DNA of 64,000 nt from Eulemur rufifrons (GCF_041146395.1 NC_090985.1:285501-349500), one strand, 5' to 3'. Positions 33,076 through 46,310 are shown, numbered from the stretch's first letter. The notes: a model not told the origin generated them from the letters alone. Program-made: numbers and translations.

Positions 33076-33350
33076 ACAGCTGTCCTCTGGTATCCCTGGG
33101 GGACTGGTTCTAGGACTCCCTGCGGATACCAAGATCTGAGGATGCTCAAATCCCTTATATAAAATGGCATAGTATTTGCATATAATCCACACACATCCTC
33201 CTATATACCTTAAATTACCTCTAGATTACTCACAATACCTAATACAATGTAAATTCTATGTAAATAGTTGTTATGCTGCGTTGTTTAGGAAATAATGACA
33301 AGAAAGTTGGTTGAATCCATAAATACAGAACCCATGGGCTGACTGTACAT
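33076..33350 (+). mobile_element. Tigger/MER2-like DNA transposon relic
   Basis: Opens 'ctctggtatccctggggga', with 'ggttctaggac', 'ccctgcggataccaa', 'tcccttatataaaatggc', and closes with 'ggttgaatccataaat' and 'gggctgactgta'. These near-palindromic ends are typical of TcMar-Tigger non-autonomous elements. A second, inverted copy lies at 60545-60840. Strand labels are relative to each other. Confidence 0.75.
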
Positions 33351-33914
33351 CATGACTAAAAAAGTCTGTCATTTGTCCCTGGTTCAGAGAAGTGCTATGA
33401 GAACACTGGATGTACACAGGATCTTAACTCCGTAGTGTTAGTGCTGGCTAGAGCTAGTGGTTTCAGAGACCTCTTTACACACATTCCTTTGTTCGGGAAA
33501 TAATGTACCAAGAAAACCTTTCAATCAGACAAATATCAACAGCAGGTATTATATAGCTTGTGATAATGTTAAGAGCACATAAGAAAAAAACAGACAAATT
33601 ACTTGAGTTAGACAGCATGATCTTGGAAACCACAAATACTTGGATTATAGATAATTATTTTTCTTGCTTGACAAAAAAAATCAAAATTCTTAGGCTGTCA
33701 TCTCATAGTCAATATTGTGAAGGGAACCTGGTCTGAAATCAAAGATTCACTGAATTGAGACTTGAATTACTAGCAAATCCTATACCTGGCACAGAGGGAG
33801 TACACAAATATTGTTGAATGAATCCATGAGTACTTTTACTTATGTTTTAATAATTTTTAAATAATGGGAGATTTGTAAATTTTATTGTGTTCATTAAGTA
33901 ATAATAGTAACAAG

Positions 33915-34115
33915 AGTAGCCTAGCACTTACTGAATGCTCTGCTCCAGGCAACACGCTAAGCAGTTTATATACACATCACCTCACATGATTCTCCCAACC
34001 ACTCTGTGAGGGAGCTATTATTAATATTATTTCCATTTTACAGATGTTGATACTGAGGTCATAGGAGTTTAGGTCACAAATCTGTTAAGTATTAGTGCTA
34101 GAATTCACGCAGAGT
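33915..34115 (-). mobile_element. MIR: MIR SINE relic
   Basis: Reverse MIR: 'gcacttactgaatgctctg', 'cacgctaagcagtttatata', 'cctcacatgattctcccaac', 'ccattttacagatgttgat', 'gctagaattc'. Confidence 0.85.
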
Positions 34116-35142
34116 CTTTCATCTTTAGGTAATTAATACCTAACCTTCATTAACTTACTTCATTTAATTTGTTAATCTCTTTGGATTATAAATGTATTCT
34201 ACAGAGAAAATAGTGAAACTACCTAGCTTTACATTTTTATATTGCAGTGAAAAAGAAGTAAAGAGATATAGTACACTAAAGGAGTCAGAAGGTATACATT
34301 ACACCTATCACCTAACCCTTCACTAATTCAATACAAAATATCTACTGGATACCCTATGGGCTGCACGCTGTACTTGGCAGTGAACAAAATCCCTGATCTT
34401 GCTGAGCTAGTATGTAAGGGTGGGAAAGCAGTGAACCAAGTAATCAATCAAGTATCAAGTAAGCAAGACACACAGTCTTGTGACAAGTGATATGGTGGAA
34501 AATAATGCAAGGAAAGAAAAAAACAGTTACAATTAAACCAGATGATATAATATTTTAAGTTGTGTATATGTATTAATATATGCATAAAGAAATGCATTGA
34601 AATGCTCACTAAAATATTCATAGTGGTTACTGAAGGTTGCAGAAACTTCAGGTAATTTTAATCTTCTTATATTTTCATATTTTATTTAAAAATCTTAGTA
34701 AGCCATTATGTATACAAGCAGAAAAAAATAAAACCATCGCTAACATGGAAAATTTAAAAACCCACAGAAACATACAGATAAAAATAAAGAGAGGTAACCG
34801 CATAACTATCACAAGAAATGATAGAATTTTCTCTAGTGCCTGTGATTATTCTAACTATTATAAGCATTTAAGGGCTATCTAAAGTTGAAAATATTCCTGA
34901 AATAGATGAAATTATTAAAGTGAGGGAAAGCAAATAGTTTCCATCACTAATACCGATTTGATAGATTAGTACTGGTTACCTGAGGAAAACTGAGAAGTTG
35001 GTTTTGTTCACCAGGTAACCGCACCTGGAAAAGTGTCCAGTTAGGGCTCAGTGGAAAAGAATGCAGCTTATCTACTTGCTAACTAAATCTTGGGTTTAAG
35101 CTTTTAGCAATTTTCTGCTCTTTAAAAAGTTGACCTCCAACT
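34116..35142. other. AT-rich non-coding DNA
   Basis: No gene. The part at about 34360-34510 ('ggcagtgaacaaaatccctg', 'gggaaagcagtgaacc') looks like an old interspersed repeat of L2 or similar type. The rest is unassigned. Confidence 0.35.
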
Positions 35143-35236
35143 GGCCAATTTCTCATTTTGTATAAAGAAAAGCCGCAAACAGGAATAAAATATTAAAACA
35201 GCTCAGGCAGCCAACACAACCCAGAAGCAGGTAAGT
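35143..35236 (+). promoter_or_regulatory. Candidate TATA promoter with first exon donor
   Basis: In order: GGCCAATT (35143-35150), TATAAAG (35161-35167), a short purine-rich stretch, and 'gaagcag|gtaagtatt' with the junction at 35230/35231. CCAAT, TATA and a strong splice donor at natural spacing would suit a short non-coding first exon (start about 35190). No downstream exon is recognisable, and the same layout could come from an old LTR. Low confidence. Confidence 0.25.
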
Positions 35237-36262
35237 ATTATTTTACAAATAGGTTAGGATTCCTCAGTAAATTGTTAAACCAACCTGGTGTAAACTTCAG
35301 ATTCCATCTATCTTGTTCTATTTGATTTTCTTTCCTTCCTCAGAAGTCAAATCCTGTCAGGTTTTCTTTAGCATCAAACCAGTCTTCACTTATTTCTTGG
35401 TAATTTCTACAGTCTCATAAATTGAAAACAACGAGCTATGAATTACCTACAATGTTTAACCCTCTGAAAAGTTATCTAAAAAGCATGATGAATCACTATG
35501 ATAATTACTTGTTTTATATACAAATCTAAAGATGAATATTAAGCAAAATAAGAGAACCAAGCATAAGGTTTCTGTGAATAAGGGATTTCAGCAGTCCCGG
35601 AATAAAAAGTTCTTTTCAGTTTGAGTGATCTGCTTCCTAGTTTCCCTTTAATTAATATTGATTCCCAGTTTATTAAAACTGTTACTATTCTGATTTTTAA
35701 TTGTTATTTATTGGAAAAAAGACATTATCTTTATATACAGAATAAGAGAAAACTTCTTTAAAAGGACTAAGTAGTGCTGCAGCTCTTTATATCATTAAAA
35801 TTAATGATCTTTTTGGAATGACCATAATCTCTTTTCATAGAGGAGAAAACTAAAAAAATGTACACAATTTACAGAGATACAATTAGACACAAGAAAGAAA
35901 GTTTTCAAATTGGAAACATGAAGCAGAATAAAAGTCCGTATTATTATTCAGCATTATCGGATATATTAGGTGACTTTAAAGACAAGTCAAGCAAAAATAA
36001 GAACATACTTAACATTCACAATCAGAATGATGCCATTGTAGTCAATTAAAAATATTTATTTTGATTTAATGAATAAACACTAGAGATATTTTAAACCTTG
36101 ACTGTTTTCTGGCAACTATGAAAGATAATATATTTTTATACTAACTTTTATCATCAACTTTCAGTTGATCAAAGTCTACATTTATATCACCATTTTTTAA
36201 AATGTCTTTCTTGGGTGACGTATTTTGTTTAGGATGACTACTGTCAGATAACAAAGATATCT
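35237..36262. other. AT-rich non-coding DNA
   Basis: No gene or repeat identified. Short open frames (for example 35858-36049) are Lys/Asn-rich, as expected from AT-rich composition. Confidence 0.4.
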
Positions 36263-36490
36263 GAGGATTAAGATAATAAAAACAGTAATAAGGACTAGCA
36301 ATTATTGCGCTTTTACTATGTGACAGGCACTCTTCACTGGCATTGTTTAGCCCGTACAATAACGAAGGCTATGAGAGTAAAACCATCAACCTGACTTCAC
36401 AGATGAGAAAACTGAATCTAAGAAACTCATTGCGCCAAGTCACATTAACAAGAATTAGGATTTGAATCCAGTCTGTGTATAGTCACTCTG
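36263..36490 (-). mobile_element. MIR: MIR SINE relic
   Basis: Reverse MIR: 'gcgcttttactatgtgacag', 'gacttcacagatgagaaaac', 'cattgcgccaagtcacatta', 'ggatttgaatccagtctgtg'. Confidence 0.8.
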
Positions 36491-38046
36491 TGCTAACACT
36501 AGTATTTTGGAAAGTGTGGCAGATACACACTAGAAGTACTTGAGATAACTTTGGGAGGTATGTATAAATATTAATAACATTAACCTTTAACAGTTATGTA
36601 TTTAGTGTATGCTTATGTATATCTTTTATTTATGGGAAGTAATATTTCTTTCTTATATGTAAGAGTGAATTATTCTTCACACTTAAATTTTTGTGAAAAG
36701 GAGAATCATTTAAAGAAAAATACAGAATAACATTACAGGTAACATAGGGCTATGGTAAATTGTGAATATGGTACATGAATAGCTGAAATTTAGAAATACT
36801 ATACTACACTATACTGGCTTTCATGCATAACTAGTTAATTTAATGAGACAGGGACTAAAATGTAATCCCAACTTAAAATAGATATTGTTTTATAGCCAAA
36901 AGTATGATTATAAAAATTGTTACATCTACATCTTGTACGTTTAAAAATAATTTATTCTTCCTAAATAAGCAGTTTATACCATTGGTACCATTGCAATGAA
37001 AATAAAGCCCTTAAGAATTATCATATAGTACTAAATGTATAAATTGTTTAAGCAAAGTATTAATACGTAAGAAATTTAAGTACATGAAAATCTCGTTATG
37101 AATCTGTTAATTCTTTGTGGATAACTGAGTTTTTTAAAAAATGAATTTAACGATAGAACAATTTGTTAAAACAATTTACTTTTTATCATTCATGTTAGTA
37201 GAAAGGAACATATATTAATCAAGTATTTCACTTTGGACTTGGGAATCCATCTTGGGGGATTACCTAAGGCCACTCAAAGAATGAAACCTTAAAGTTAAGA
37301 CCAAAGTCAGAAAAGCAGAAATAAACTTCAGCTTTCCTATTCCATTGCCTCCTGGCCTGATAATGGAATGTAACTTATGTTACTATAACACTTTATAATT
37401 TGCAGGGTGTTCTTATATAGATTAAACCATCTTTCCTGATTGTCATCTGACCAAGATTCCCTTGGTGGAAAAAGACAGAATGAAAAAACTTATGAGGGGC
37501 ATTTAAAAACTATTTTCCTCATTTCAACAAAGGAGAAATTAAAACTTTGCTCTACCTAAAATAAATGGAACATTACTTTATTCTACCTCATGACATGAAG
37601 GTGCAAGATATTAGTTTTAACTACACTCATGCAACACATGATGGTGGCCATATATCATGGATTTGCCCGGGACAGTCCAGATTTATACCTATTGCTGTGG
37701 TGAATGATTAACATTACTATTACTCTCTTTCATCCTCAAAAGTCTAGTGATTTGGTGATAAACTATATGCTTACCCTACTCAACATATATTGCTGATATC
37801 TGTTTCATTAGGCTTAAATACACCATTATGTTCCTCCTAATTAAAGTAAGCTATAAAGTAAGCTAGTTGAGTGAAAAGAAGGATGTCGGAGTCTCTAAAA
37901 ATTATAATTTACTTACGCCATAAAATTAAAGATTTGGGGCTGGGTGCTCTAAACTTCTGACTTCTGTCATCAATGGTTTGCAATGTGGGATATGCTCGCC
38001 TGAGGGAGGATCAAGATGATCTACTGGGAAGTTAGAGGAAAATACT
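36491..38046. other. AT-rich non-coding DNA
   Basis: No gene and no repeat I can assign with confidence over about 1.5 kb. Confidence 0.4.
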
Positions 38047-38055
38047 AGAACTTCC

Positions 38056-38391
38056 TTTTTCCTATTTTTTTTTTTTTTTGACAGAGTCTCACTCTGTTGC
38101 CCGGGCTAGAGTGCCGTGGCGTCAGCCTAGTTCAAAGCAACCTCAAACTCCTGGGCTCGAGCGATCCTCCTGCCTCAGCCTCCCGAGTAGCTGGGACTAC
38201 AGGCATGTGCCACCATGCCTGGCTAATTTTTTCTCTATATACATATATTTTTTAGCTGTCCATATAATTTCTTTCTATTTTTAGTAGAGATGGGGTGTCG
38301 CTCTTGCTCAGCCTGGTCTCCAACTCCTGAGCTCAAACAATCTGCCCGCCTCGGCCTCCCAGAGTGCTAGGATTACAGGCGTGAGCCACCA
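38056..38391 (-). mobile_element. Alu: Alu SINE with target duplication
   Basis: Reverse lemur-type Alu from the T tail to 'gtgagccacc'; the last dozen bases of the Alu head are missing. The 9-bp duplication agaacttcc (38047-38055 and 38392-38400) shows that the head truncation occurred at insertion. Confidence 0.9.
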
Positions 38392-39039
38392 AGAACTTCC
38401 ATTTTTATTTTTCATCTTTTAAAATATTAAGCTGTAATAATGATTAGTATATAGAGTGACAAAGATGCCTGGTGGCTACTATGTTATTTCTACAAGAGTT
38501 ACTAGGAACAGAATAAGGAGAATGTGCCAAATTAGATTCATGCCTAACCATACTGGAAAATAAACATAAAAACAAAAGATGTTATAGTATATAATGTCTT
38601 AAATTAATCTGCTTCAATTTATCTAAATGTGCCTTTTTCTATACCTTGAAAGAACTGATTTTATGTTATAATATAAATGGAATATTAACAAAAGTGTGGA
38701 AGACTTCAACTGGGGAATTTTAGTTTAAGAAATCTCTAATTTATGTGTATAATCTTGAGGTTCACAAGGTATTAGTCAAACAAGTCAGGCTTACTGTTCA
38801 CTCTCTCTTTTGGTTTTTTTTTTTTTTTAAGACAAGTGCAGTAGTGAGAAGAGGGGAAAGAGCAGAACAAGGCGTTCAGTCTATAACTGACGGTGAACAA
38901 TCAATCGAGATAACTGACTACCTTCAGACCAGCCTGTTCACTCTCATATTAAAATGTAAGACAATACAAGGCTAAACTTAAAGAACCGCTACTACATTCT
39001 TCCCCAATTGCTAAAGATTTTAAAGTCTGAAGATACGAA

Positions 39040-39950
39040 ATAATGGAACACTCAAACTGCTGATGAGAATGTCAAAGAATAACATCAACTTTGAAACAAT
39101 TTGCTCTTGCTTGGTCAAGGTGAACTCTTTAGACTTTAGAGCCAATAATTTCACTCCTAGGTATATGCCCTAGAGCAGGGGTCCCCAACCGTTTTTGGCA
39201 TCAGAGACCGGGTTCATGGAAGATAATTTTTCAGAGGGGGGGTGTGGGGAGCCATGAGGAATGGCTGTAAACACAGATGATGAAGTCGCTCATCTCCTGC
39301 CATGCAGCCCCCCAGTTCCCAAGTTTAATGGAAGACAATTTTTCCCACAGACTGGGTGGCAGGGGGCGCTATTCTGCCACCTGGTCATGGGGGGCACAGC
39401 CCTAGGGAAACTCATGCACATGTTCACCAGGCTACACACACACAAATGCATAAAAGAGCAATGTTCTTAATGGTCGGTCGCATTGGGTATCAACCCAGAT
39501 TATAAAAAAACTATAATGGATAAATCTATTATGGTACCAGCCATACAACAAAACAATAAAGAAAAATGAACATGAAATTTAGCTGCCTACATGAATATGG
39601 ATCAATCTTATAAATAAATATAATATTGAATTAAAGAAGAAAACACAAAGGATCACCTCCAGTTATGACTCCATTTAAAGTCAAAATAGGCAAGCTAAAC
39701 TGTATTGTTTAGGGATACATATATAGATGGTAAAAATCATGGAAGGAAGTAATTACCATAAAAATCAGGATAGCAATTCCACCAGATGTTGGAACAGGAA
39801 CATATGTAATTGGAAAGGACACAGGAGGCTTCTGGGGTGCTGACAATGTCCTATTTCTTACCTTGAATAATATTTGCTTCACAATACATTTGTTTCATAA
39901 TTATCATATGTACATTTATGTGTAAATAAACCCTTTTAAATTATCAATTT
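39040..39950 (+). mobile_element. L1: Old L1 fragment (ORF2 end and 3' UTR)
   Basis: Phrases of L1M ORF2 C-terminal code occur in order: 'atttcactcctaggtatatg', 'ggataaatctattatggtac', 'atgaatatggatcaatctta', 'tgactccatttaaagtc', followed by an AT-rich 3' part. It is interrupted by a hAT-like element at 39176-39399. Not open. Confidence 0.7.
39176..39399 (+). mobile_element. hAT-Charlie-like DNA transposon inserted in L1
   Basis: Begins 'caggggtccccaacc', a hAT-type terminus, and carries 'ggaagataatttttcagagg', 'gctgtaaacacagatgatga' and later 'ggaagacaatttttcccac', typical of a MER1-like non-autonomous family. The 8-bp flanks ccctagag (39168-39175) and ccctaggg (39400-39407) match at seven positions, and L1 sequence resumes after them, so this is a nested insertion. 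The right terminus is degraded. Confidence 0.7.
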
Positions 39951-40199
39951 TTTGTATCATAATGGTATTGTGGTTAAGTCTTTTTTAGGAATACATATTG
40001 AAATAATTATGGATAAACTGATATGCCTCAGATTTGCCTTCAAAATTATAGCGGAAAGGAAGAGAGTGGATAGAATAAAGTAAAGAATTGAAATTGTTGA
40101 AGCTGAGAGATGGATACGTGGGGCTCATTATACTACTGTCTACTTTTGAATATGTTTAAAAGTTTTCATTAGTACAAAGTTTTTTAAAAGCCTTTATGG

Positions 40200-41345
40200 A
40201 AATAACTAAACAATGAAGACATACACTAGCTTCATAAATAGGAATACTCTTATCTATAGATTTAGTGCGAGTCTAATCCAAAGTCCAACAGGGCTTTTGG
40301 AAAACTTAATAAACTAATTTGAAAATTTACATGGCCATTCCATGTAAATATAATATATAAATATAAATATTTATATTCTGTATAAATATTTATACAGAGT
40401 GGCCATATACATTTTAAGAATTGCCAAAACATTACAAAAGAAGAAGAAAAAGAAAGGGACCTGCCTTCCCAGGTATCAGGACACTGTAAAGCAAACTGCA
40501 GAAGATACTGTGGAGTTGGCACGATGCTGAACCAGTGGGCTAATACAATCTATAATCGAACGCATCATGTATGGGAGCCTGATATACTATTCTATACTGC
40601 ACACCAGTGGAGAAAGGAAAGATTACTCAGTAAGTAGTTGTGGAACAGAGGGTTCTCCACATAGAAAATAAATGCAATTAAATCCCTTCTTCAAAAATCA
40701 ATTCCAGGCTTCTGTGTAAAAGGCAAGATTTTTCAACTTTTACAAGTAAATCTGGATGAAATCTTCATTACCGAGTGTAAGAAAACATTCTTAACACAAA
40801 AACATACGCTGAGAAGATGTTAGGTAAGTATGTTTTAACACATATAACCAACAAAGAATTTGTTTTCAGAACATAAAGGGAGGCTTAAGAAAAAACAGAA
40901 AAATGTGCAAAAGACATGAACAAGCATGATTTCACAGAAGAAACCATACCAAGCAATTAAGCACATAAAGAAATGCCTAACCTCTTAGCAATCAGAAAAG
41001 AACAAGTCCATGAAATCCCATTTTACCCATCAGATTAGCAAAAATTTAAATGTCAGAAAAAATCAAGCATTGATGAAGATGTGAAAGTGGAACTTACACA
41101 CAGTGACGTGGGAGCAATTATCACTTTGGAAAATCATGTGGCACTATCTTGTACAATTGGTCATGCCCACACCTCACAACTGAGAATTCTACTTCTAGAT
41201 ATATGTTAGAGAAACAAGGATACTAAAAGTCAGGGGGGTACTAAGATATAGGTACAAGAATTTACAGCATAGTTTGTAACAGAAAAAACTAAAAACTAGA
41301 AACTACTCAACTGTCCGCCACTAGGACATCTGTGTTGGGTGGTGG
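40200..41345 (+). mobile_element. L1: Old L1 fragment (ORF2 region)
   Basis: Diverged L1M ORF2: 'gtccaacagggcttttggaa', 'acatttaagaattgccaaa'-like code, 'ctaacctcttagcaatcaga', 'catttacccatcagattagc', 'gagcaattatcactttgg', 'aattctacttctagatat', 'actcaactgtccgccac'. It carries many stops and frameshifts. It lies in the same orientation as the L1 pieces at 39040 and 44890. Confidence 0.65.
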
Positions 41346-41519
41346 CTTATACCTGTTTATTGGTGTGCATCATTACATAAGTTTTATTTTTTTTGTATAA
41401 AAGTTTCAAAAGGAATTAAATCTTTTATTTTAAATATTATTGATTACTTTATCTGATGTCACATTTTAAGTAACTAAAAATTGCAACAACCTCATGTTTG
41501 CTAAGAAATGACTCGCTTT

Positions 41520-41854
41520 GGCCGGGCACGGTGGCTCACTCCTGTAATCCTAGCACTCTGGGAGGCCTAGGCGGGAGGACTGCTTGAGCTCAGGAGTTCG
41601 AGACCAGCCTGAGCAAGAGCGATACCCCATCTCTACTAAAAATAGAAAGAAATTAGCCAAACAACTAAAAATAGAAAAAATTAGCCGGGCATGGTGGCGC
41701 ATGTCTGTAGTCCCAGCTACCCGGGAGACTGAGGCAGGAGGATCGCTTGAGCCCCGGAGTTGGAGGTTGCTGTGAGCTAGGCTGATGCCATGACACTCAC
41801 TCTAGCCCAGGCAACAGAGTGAGATTGTCTCAAAACAAAACAAACAAAAAAAAA
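41520..41854 (+). mobile_element. Alu: Alu SINE, full length
   Basis: Starts 'ggccgggcacggtggctcac', with the lemur-type middle shortened to 'caactaaaaatagaaaa'. The tail is a broken A-run (caaaacaaaacaaac). Flanks 'gactcgctt' and 'gacttgctt' are a target duplication with one change. Confidence 0.92.
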
Positions 41855-43285
41855 GACTTGCTTCATTTTGAGGTATGTAGCTTAAAAACTCCAATCTGAA
41901 CTGAATAAAGATCAATTTAAGAAAAGCATTAAAGCAAAATTTCCCCTGACACTTACAAACCTACAAAGACATTATGATTTCAAAAAATAAAAGGCTTTCT
42001 ACTAACTTCTTACCCCCTTCCCCATATTGAACTCACACTGAATGCTGTGGACATTAGATCACAACGGACAGCTCCGAGCTGGTTAAGGACACAAACGACA
42101 GGGTGGGCACACCAAAACCTGTCTGTTCCACTGTTTTGCCAAGAGACTTTCTAGTTTGTTTTCAAGTACATATGGCCAAATTTGAACTTTCTTCACAGTT
42201 ATATTAAAGGAGCTGCAGAGGTGTAATCCACAAGGAATACCATCTGCTACACCCCAAAGGGACTGTCTGCAACAAAACACGGTGGCCACTCCTAAGGCAG
42301 CAGAGACAGTTCCAGTATATTAAATGGCCTTTGGAACTTCTAGGTTTAACAGTACAGGTAAAACATTTCAGTCGGTCCTCTAAGATGCCTTTCTAGAACG
42401 TACGGTTCTTTTTCATTTCTCAACTGATAATTTTCTATTTTTATTAAGTGAACTGATTTATTGTCTTGAGATGACTGGTTATAGAATGTGGTTTTGTGTG
42501 AAATTAAACAAATCAAGAACATGCACATTTGTGTTTTCAGAAAAAGAAAAAAAGACATTTCTATTACACTCACGCCTCACTTAGGGTGTGGAACGTGGTT
42601 CCCCAAAGTGGAGGTGCTGAGCGAGCCTGCGCCGTCCGGGGCGCCTTCAGCACAGCGCTACGGAGACACAGCGCACTGACCAGCCGCTCCTCTGCTTTAC
42701 ACAAATCCCTGAAATCAGGGAATGCCCCAGTTAGAGTGTCTCTGGCCACCTGTCATAGAATTGTTGGTTAATCCCCTCGGGCTGCACGAATGGCTCTGAT
42801 GTTTCCAGAATGTCTAATGGTCTTACAGCAACCCCAGCTCTCTACTGTTCTGTCCCCCTCCGTTTCCTCAGTCGCTTCCCCTGAAGAAAACTCGAGCTGT
42901 CCACACAGTGAGCACAGTGCTCTCCCTTGGCTTCACCAGGGCAGGTCCTCCACCGGCACCAGCGCACATTTGCACACCCCATCATTATAGGTTAAAACTG
43001 TACAGCAGAACAATAAATGGCAGAAAGAAAAGCCACCACCAAGAATAAACAACCTTATTGCAGAACGTGCTCTACACTCAGTTCCAGACAGCTGAGGGGT
43101 CCCGGGGGGAGTGTGCGGAAGGAGCAAGGTGGCTCGCGTGGCCAGAGGGGACAGCGCGGCCAGTCAGTGCTGGTTCTCAGTCGGACGCATGGTGAGCCAA
43201 CCACTAGAAAAAGTGCATGTCCTTCCTCTTCATTTTTAGTCAAAACCATTCAATGATAAAAAGAATAAAAACCAAAGACGTTCCA
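41855..43285. other. Unassigned interval, CpG-richer than surroundings
   Basis: No gene that I can support. The part 42590-43270 has more G+C and CpG than its neighbours. A - strand open stretch (42289-42083) is preceded by a pyrimidine-rich 'ttttgttgcag' and could be an exon, but nothing in it is recognisable. Confidence 0.35.
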
Positions 43286-43289
43286 TGAC

Positions 43290-43790
43290 CTGGAAGGCCA
43301 AACATGAACTGCCTTTGGTCACCTCTCTGGCCTCACTCCCACCCCTGGCCCCGCGGCTCGCAGCCACTCTGCCTTCTTCAGTGTTCCTCTCGCACACACA
43401 GCTTGGCACTTCCTAATCCCTGATGAAAATGCTCCGCCCTCCGGAGCTTTGTGGCTGACGCCCTTAAACCCTTGCCTGTGTTTCACCTCACTGATGCCTT
43501 CCCTGAACACCCTATTTAAATTAACATCATCATTTCTCACACATTCTCTATCTTCCTTGTTTTTATTTCATTTCAGAATACTACAGGGGTACAGATGTTT
43601 TGGTTACATGGATGCTTTTGTCATTCTCTATCTTCTTTTCCCACAGAGCAGTTATCATCCCCTGATATCACATACACATTTGTACAGTAAACATCTTCTC
43701 CACTAGAGTGAGAGCCATGAGGGGAGAAATGATGTCTGTTTTATTATTATTTCATCAATACCTGGCTCATTATAGAAATACCAGAGTGTT
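43290..43790 (+). mobile_element. L2: L2 LINE relic
   Basis: 3' L2 signatures: 'cacctcactgatgccttccc', 'tgaacaccctatttaaatta', 'gcagttatcatcccctgata', 'cactagagtgagagccatga', 'tgtctgttttattattattt'. A foreign piece at about 43558-43620 ('ctacaggggtacagatgttt') interrupts it. Confidence 0.75.
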
Positions 43791-44885
43791 ACTAATTGTA
43801 CAAATGTATGGTAACTGCATATGTGTCTAAAATGATACATTTCAGAGACAAACAGTATCACAAATTATCAGTGCCATGTGGGGAAACATTAGATGGGAAG
43901 GCAGATAATATAAACAGAAAAGTGGCATTTTTCCCCCTGTAAATCAGTGTTCATTGTTTTTAAGCTCACCTTAGAAGTTCACCAGCACTGTGATGCACAA
44001 CAGTAAGTAGGTAAAGAATCCACTACAGTTCTGTAAACAGCTAACAGATCTTTCTCTTTTGTTTCAAACTAAATTGCAAGGCAGTGACCACCCAATTTAA
44101 AATCCATAACCTTTGCTGTATCTGGCAACAGCAACTCCAGCACTTACAGTCAGTTAAAAAGTTTCAGATTACCACGGCTCAAAACATTGGGACCTTATTA
44201 TACTCTGTATTGTACTTTATTAAAATGAAGGAGTAGGAAGAGAAAAATGATTCTTATGCTACTACTGAGAAAAATGCATTCTATTTTCTTCTCAATATCA
44301 GGTTGTTCCTTTTTCACACATGGAATGTGCAAGAGCAGGGGTGATAAAAGAACAAGTGGGAGAACTGGCACGCAGCACTTTATTTCAGTAAATACTTTAG
44401 AAAAGATAATTTCAGAGATGACCAAGCAGCTTTCAGATAAGGCAGTCTTGCTACAGTCCAGTAGAACATTAAGGATATTTTTGCAGAACGTAAAGAGACA
44501 TAAAATTATTAATGCTTTCTTTAAATCTGTTTCCTGATGCCAACAAGCAAGGTATTATCTCACTATGATGACCACAGGCCCTGCAGGCCAAAAAGGTTAA
44601 GAAATCAGATGTCCATGGAGTTTCTGTGGAATATTTCACATAAACATGTATTTATTAAACAACACAATGCTGACATGTTAAATACTGTATGCAAAAAAAA
44701 AACAAGTTGCAAATCCTCAGCAGAAAATGTATTTCTGATGTTTCATTCTTGTAACTCTAAGGCTTCATGTTCCTGCTACTTAAATTTCTAATCTGTGCCT
44801 TTCTACTTTAGCTATTGATAAGTATATCTTTATAACATGCCTGAATAGAAGTCACTTTATTATAATGTGAATACTGGCAAGCAAA
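43791..44885. other. Non-coding DNA
   Basis: No gene. A 96-codon open stretch at 44247-44537 (+) lacks recognisable domains and upstream signals, and I treat it as chance. Confidence 0.4.
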
Positions 44886-46159
44886 CAATCAATCAATCTT
44901 CAAAAAATATAGCAATCTGACTTCTGGTTTCCGATCTGTAAGGAGCTTAGAAGTCATCATTCCCATCCACAGAACAAGAAAAAGGCTGAACAAATGGAAA
45001 ACCCAACATCTCAGATCCACTGGAGAAATGAGGGTACACAGGAAACTGCTGTTCCCCAAATGAGAGAGACAGGCAGGCAGACAGAGAACCACAACTCAGC
45101 CAGAACAGAAACCCACAAGCAGAAACTCTGCAGGACCCAGTACCAGGCCAGGAAAATCTAAACTGTAATTTATGCCTAGCTGGAGGCTCAGCGTAGACAA
45201 GTTTAAGAGTTAAAGACTCCAGGGGTGCCTGGTCTTAGGCAGGCCCCCACACAGCTGTGGGTTTCACCTCCAGGAACCGTCCTACCAGGTTCCCACAGTG
45301 AAGGTCAGAGAAAGTCTCCTGTGCCTCAGCAAAGGGAGGGAAGGCAGCCATGGTGCAACACACCAGAGCATTCTGTTCTCCTAGTAAGGCTGGCCCTGGA
45401 GAGAAACTTCACCGGAGCCTAACCAACCGGGTTTCACCAAAAACTAACCAAGTTGGGGGAGGGGAAATAAATATCCCACTCCAGTCTGCTCCAGCCTTTT
45501 TGTCTCACTTGGGGGTAGAAACAAAACAAAACTGAGAAGCACTTTTGTGTAGGTCACAGCCAGGGGCACAGACTCACTGAAAACCTGAGAACTAACCATG
45601 GCACTATCTAATGTCTCCCCTCCCCCCACTCCTTACCACATAACAGGATGACAAAAGAAACAAGCGCCTTATTACTCTCAAACTCAAAGACAAGAGAGGA
45701 CAAACATAAGGGCACAAGAGGAAACTTTATCCTCCAACACCTAAAGCTAGTAAATAGAAAATAGTAAAAGTAAATAGTAAAACGGCCTAAACCCAACCAG
45801 ATAAACATAAAACCTCACAACAAATGTGTATTTACCATGGCTCCTTTTACCCAGTATATCATCATGTTCAACAAAAAATTACAAGGCATACTTAATATGG
45901 CAATAGGACTCAAGTGTTCCACAATCTTTTAAAACGCTGTTGAAAATGTAATCTTTGATAACATGGTCGATTATAAAAAGTCAGGATAAGCAGGGATATT
46001 CAGCCAACACTAGCACTATTCAACATTATACTAGAGGTCTTAGTTAATTCAGTTAAGTTCCAAAAGGATAAACAGTTTAAATATCAGAAAACAACTAAAA
46101 AATGCCACTATTTGGAGATATTTGGAAGACAATAAGCATTTCAACTATCAAACTAACTG

Positions 46160-46310
46160 AGAACCAGGCCCAGCAGTGCATGCCTGTAGTCCCAGCTACT
46201 CGGGAGGCTGAGGATGGAGGATCACCTGCATCCACGTGTTTGAAGACCAGCATGGGCAACATAGCAAAATCCCATCACAAAAAAGAAAATGATAATAACA
46301 AAAATAAAAT
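46160..46310 (+). mobile_element. Alu: Alu-type fragment (single arm)
   Basis: Starts in an Alu arm ('catgcctgtagtcccagcta', 'gggaggctgagg') and continues with 'aagaccagcatgggcaacat' and an A-rich tail. A diverged monomeric fragment of about 150 bp. Confidence 0.75.
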
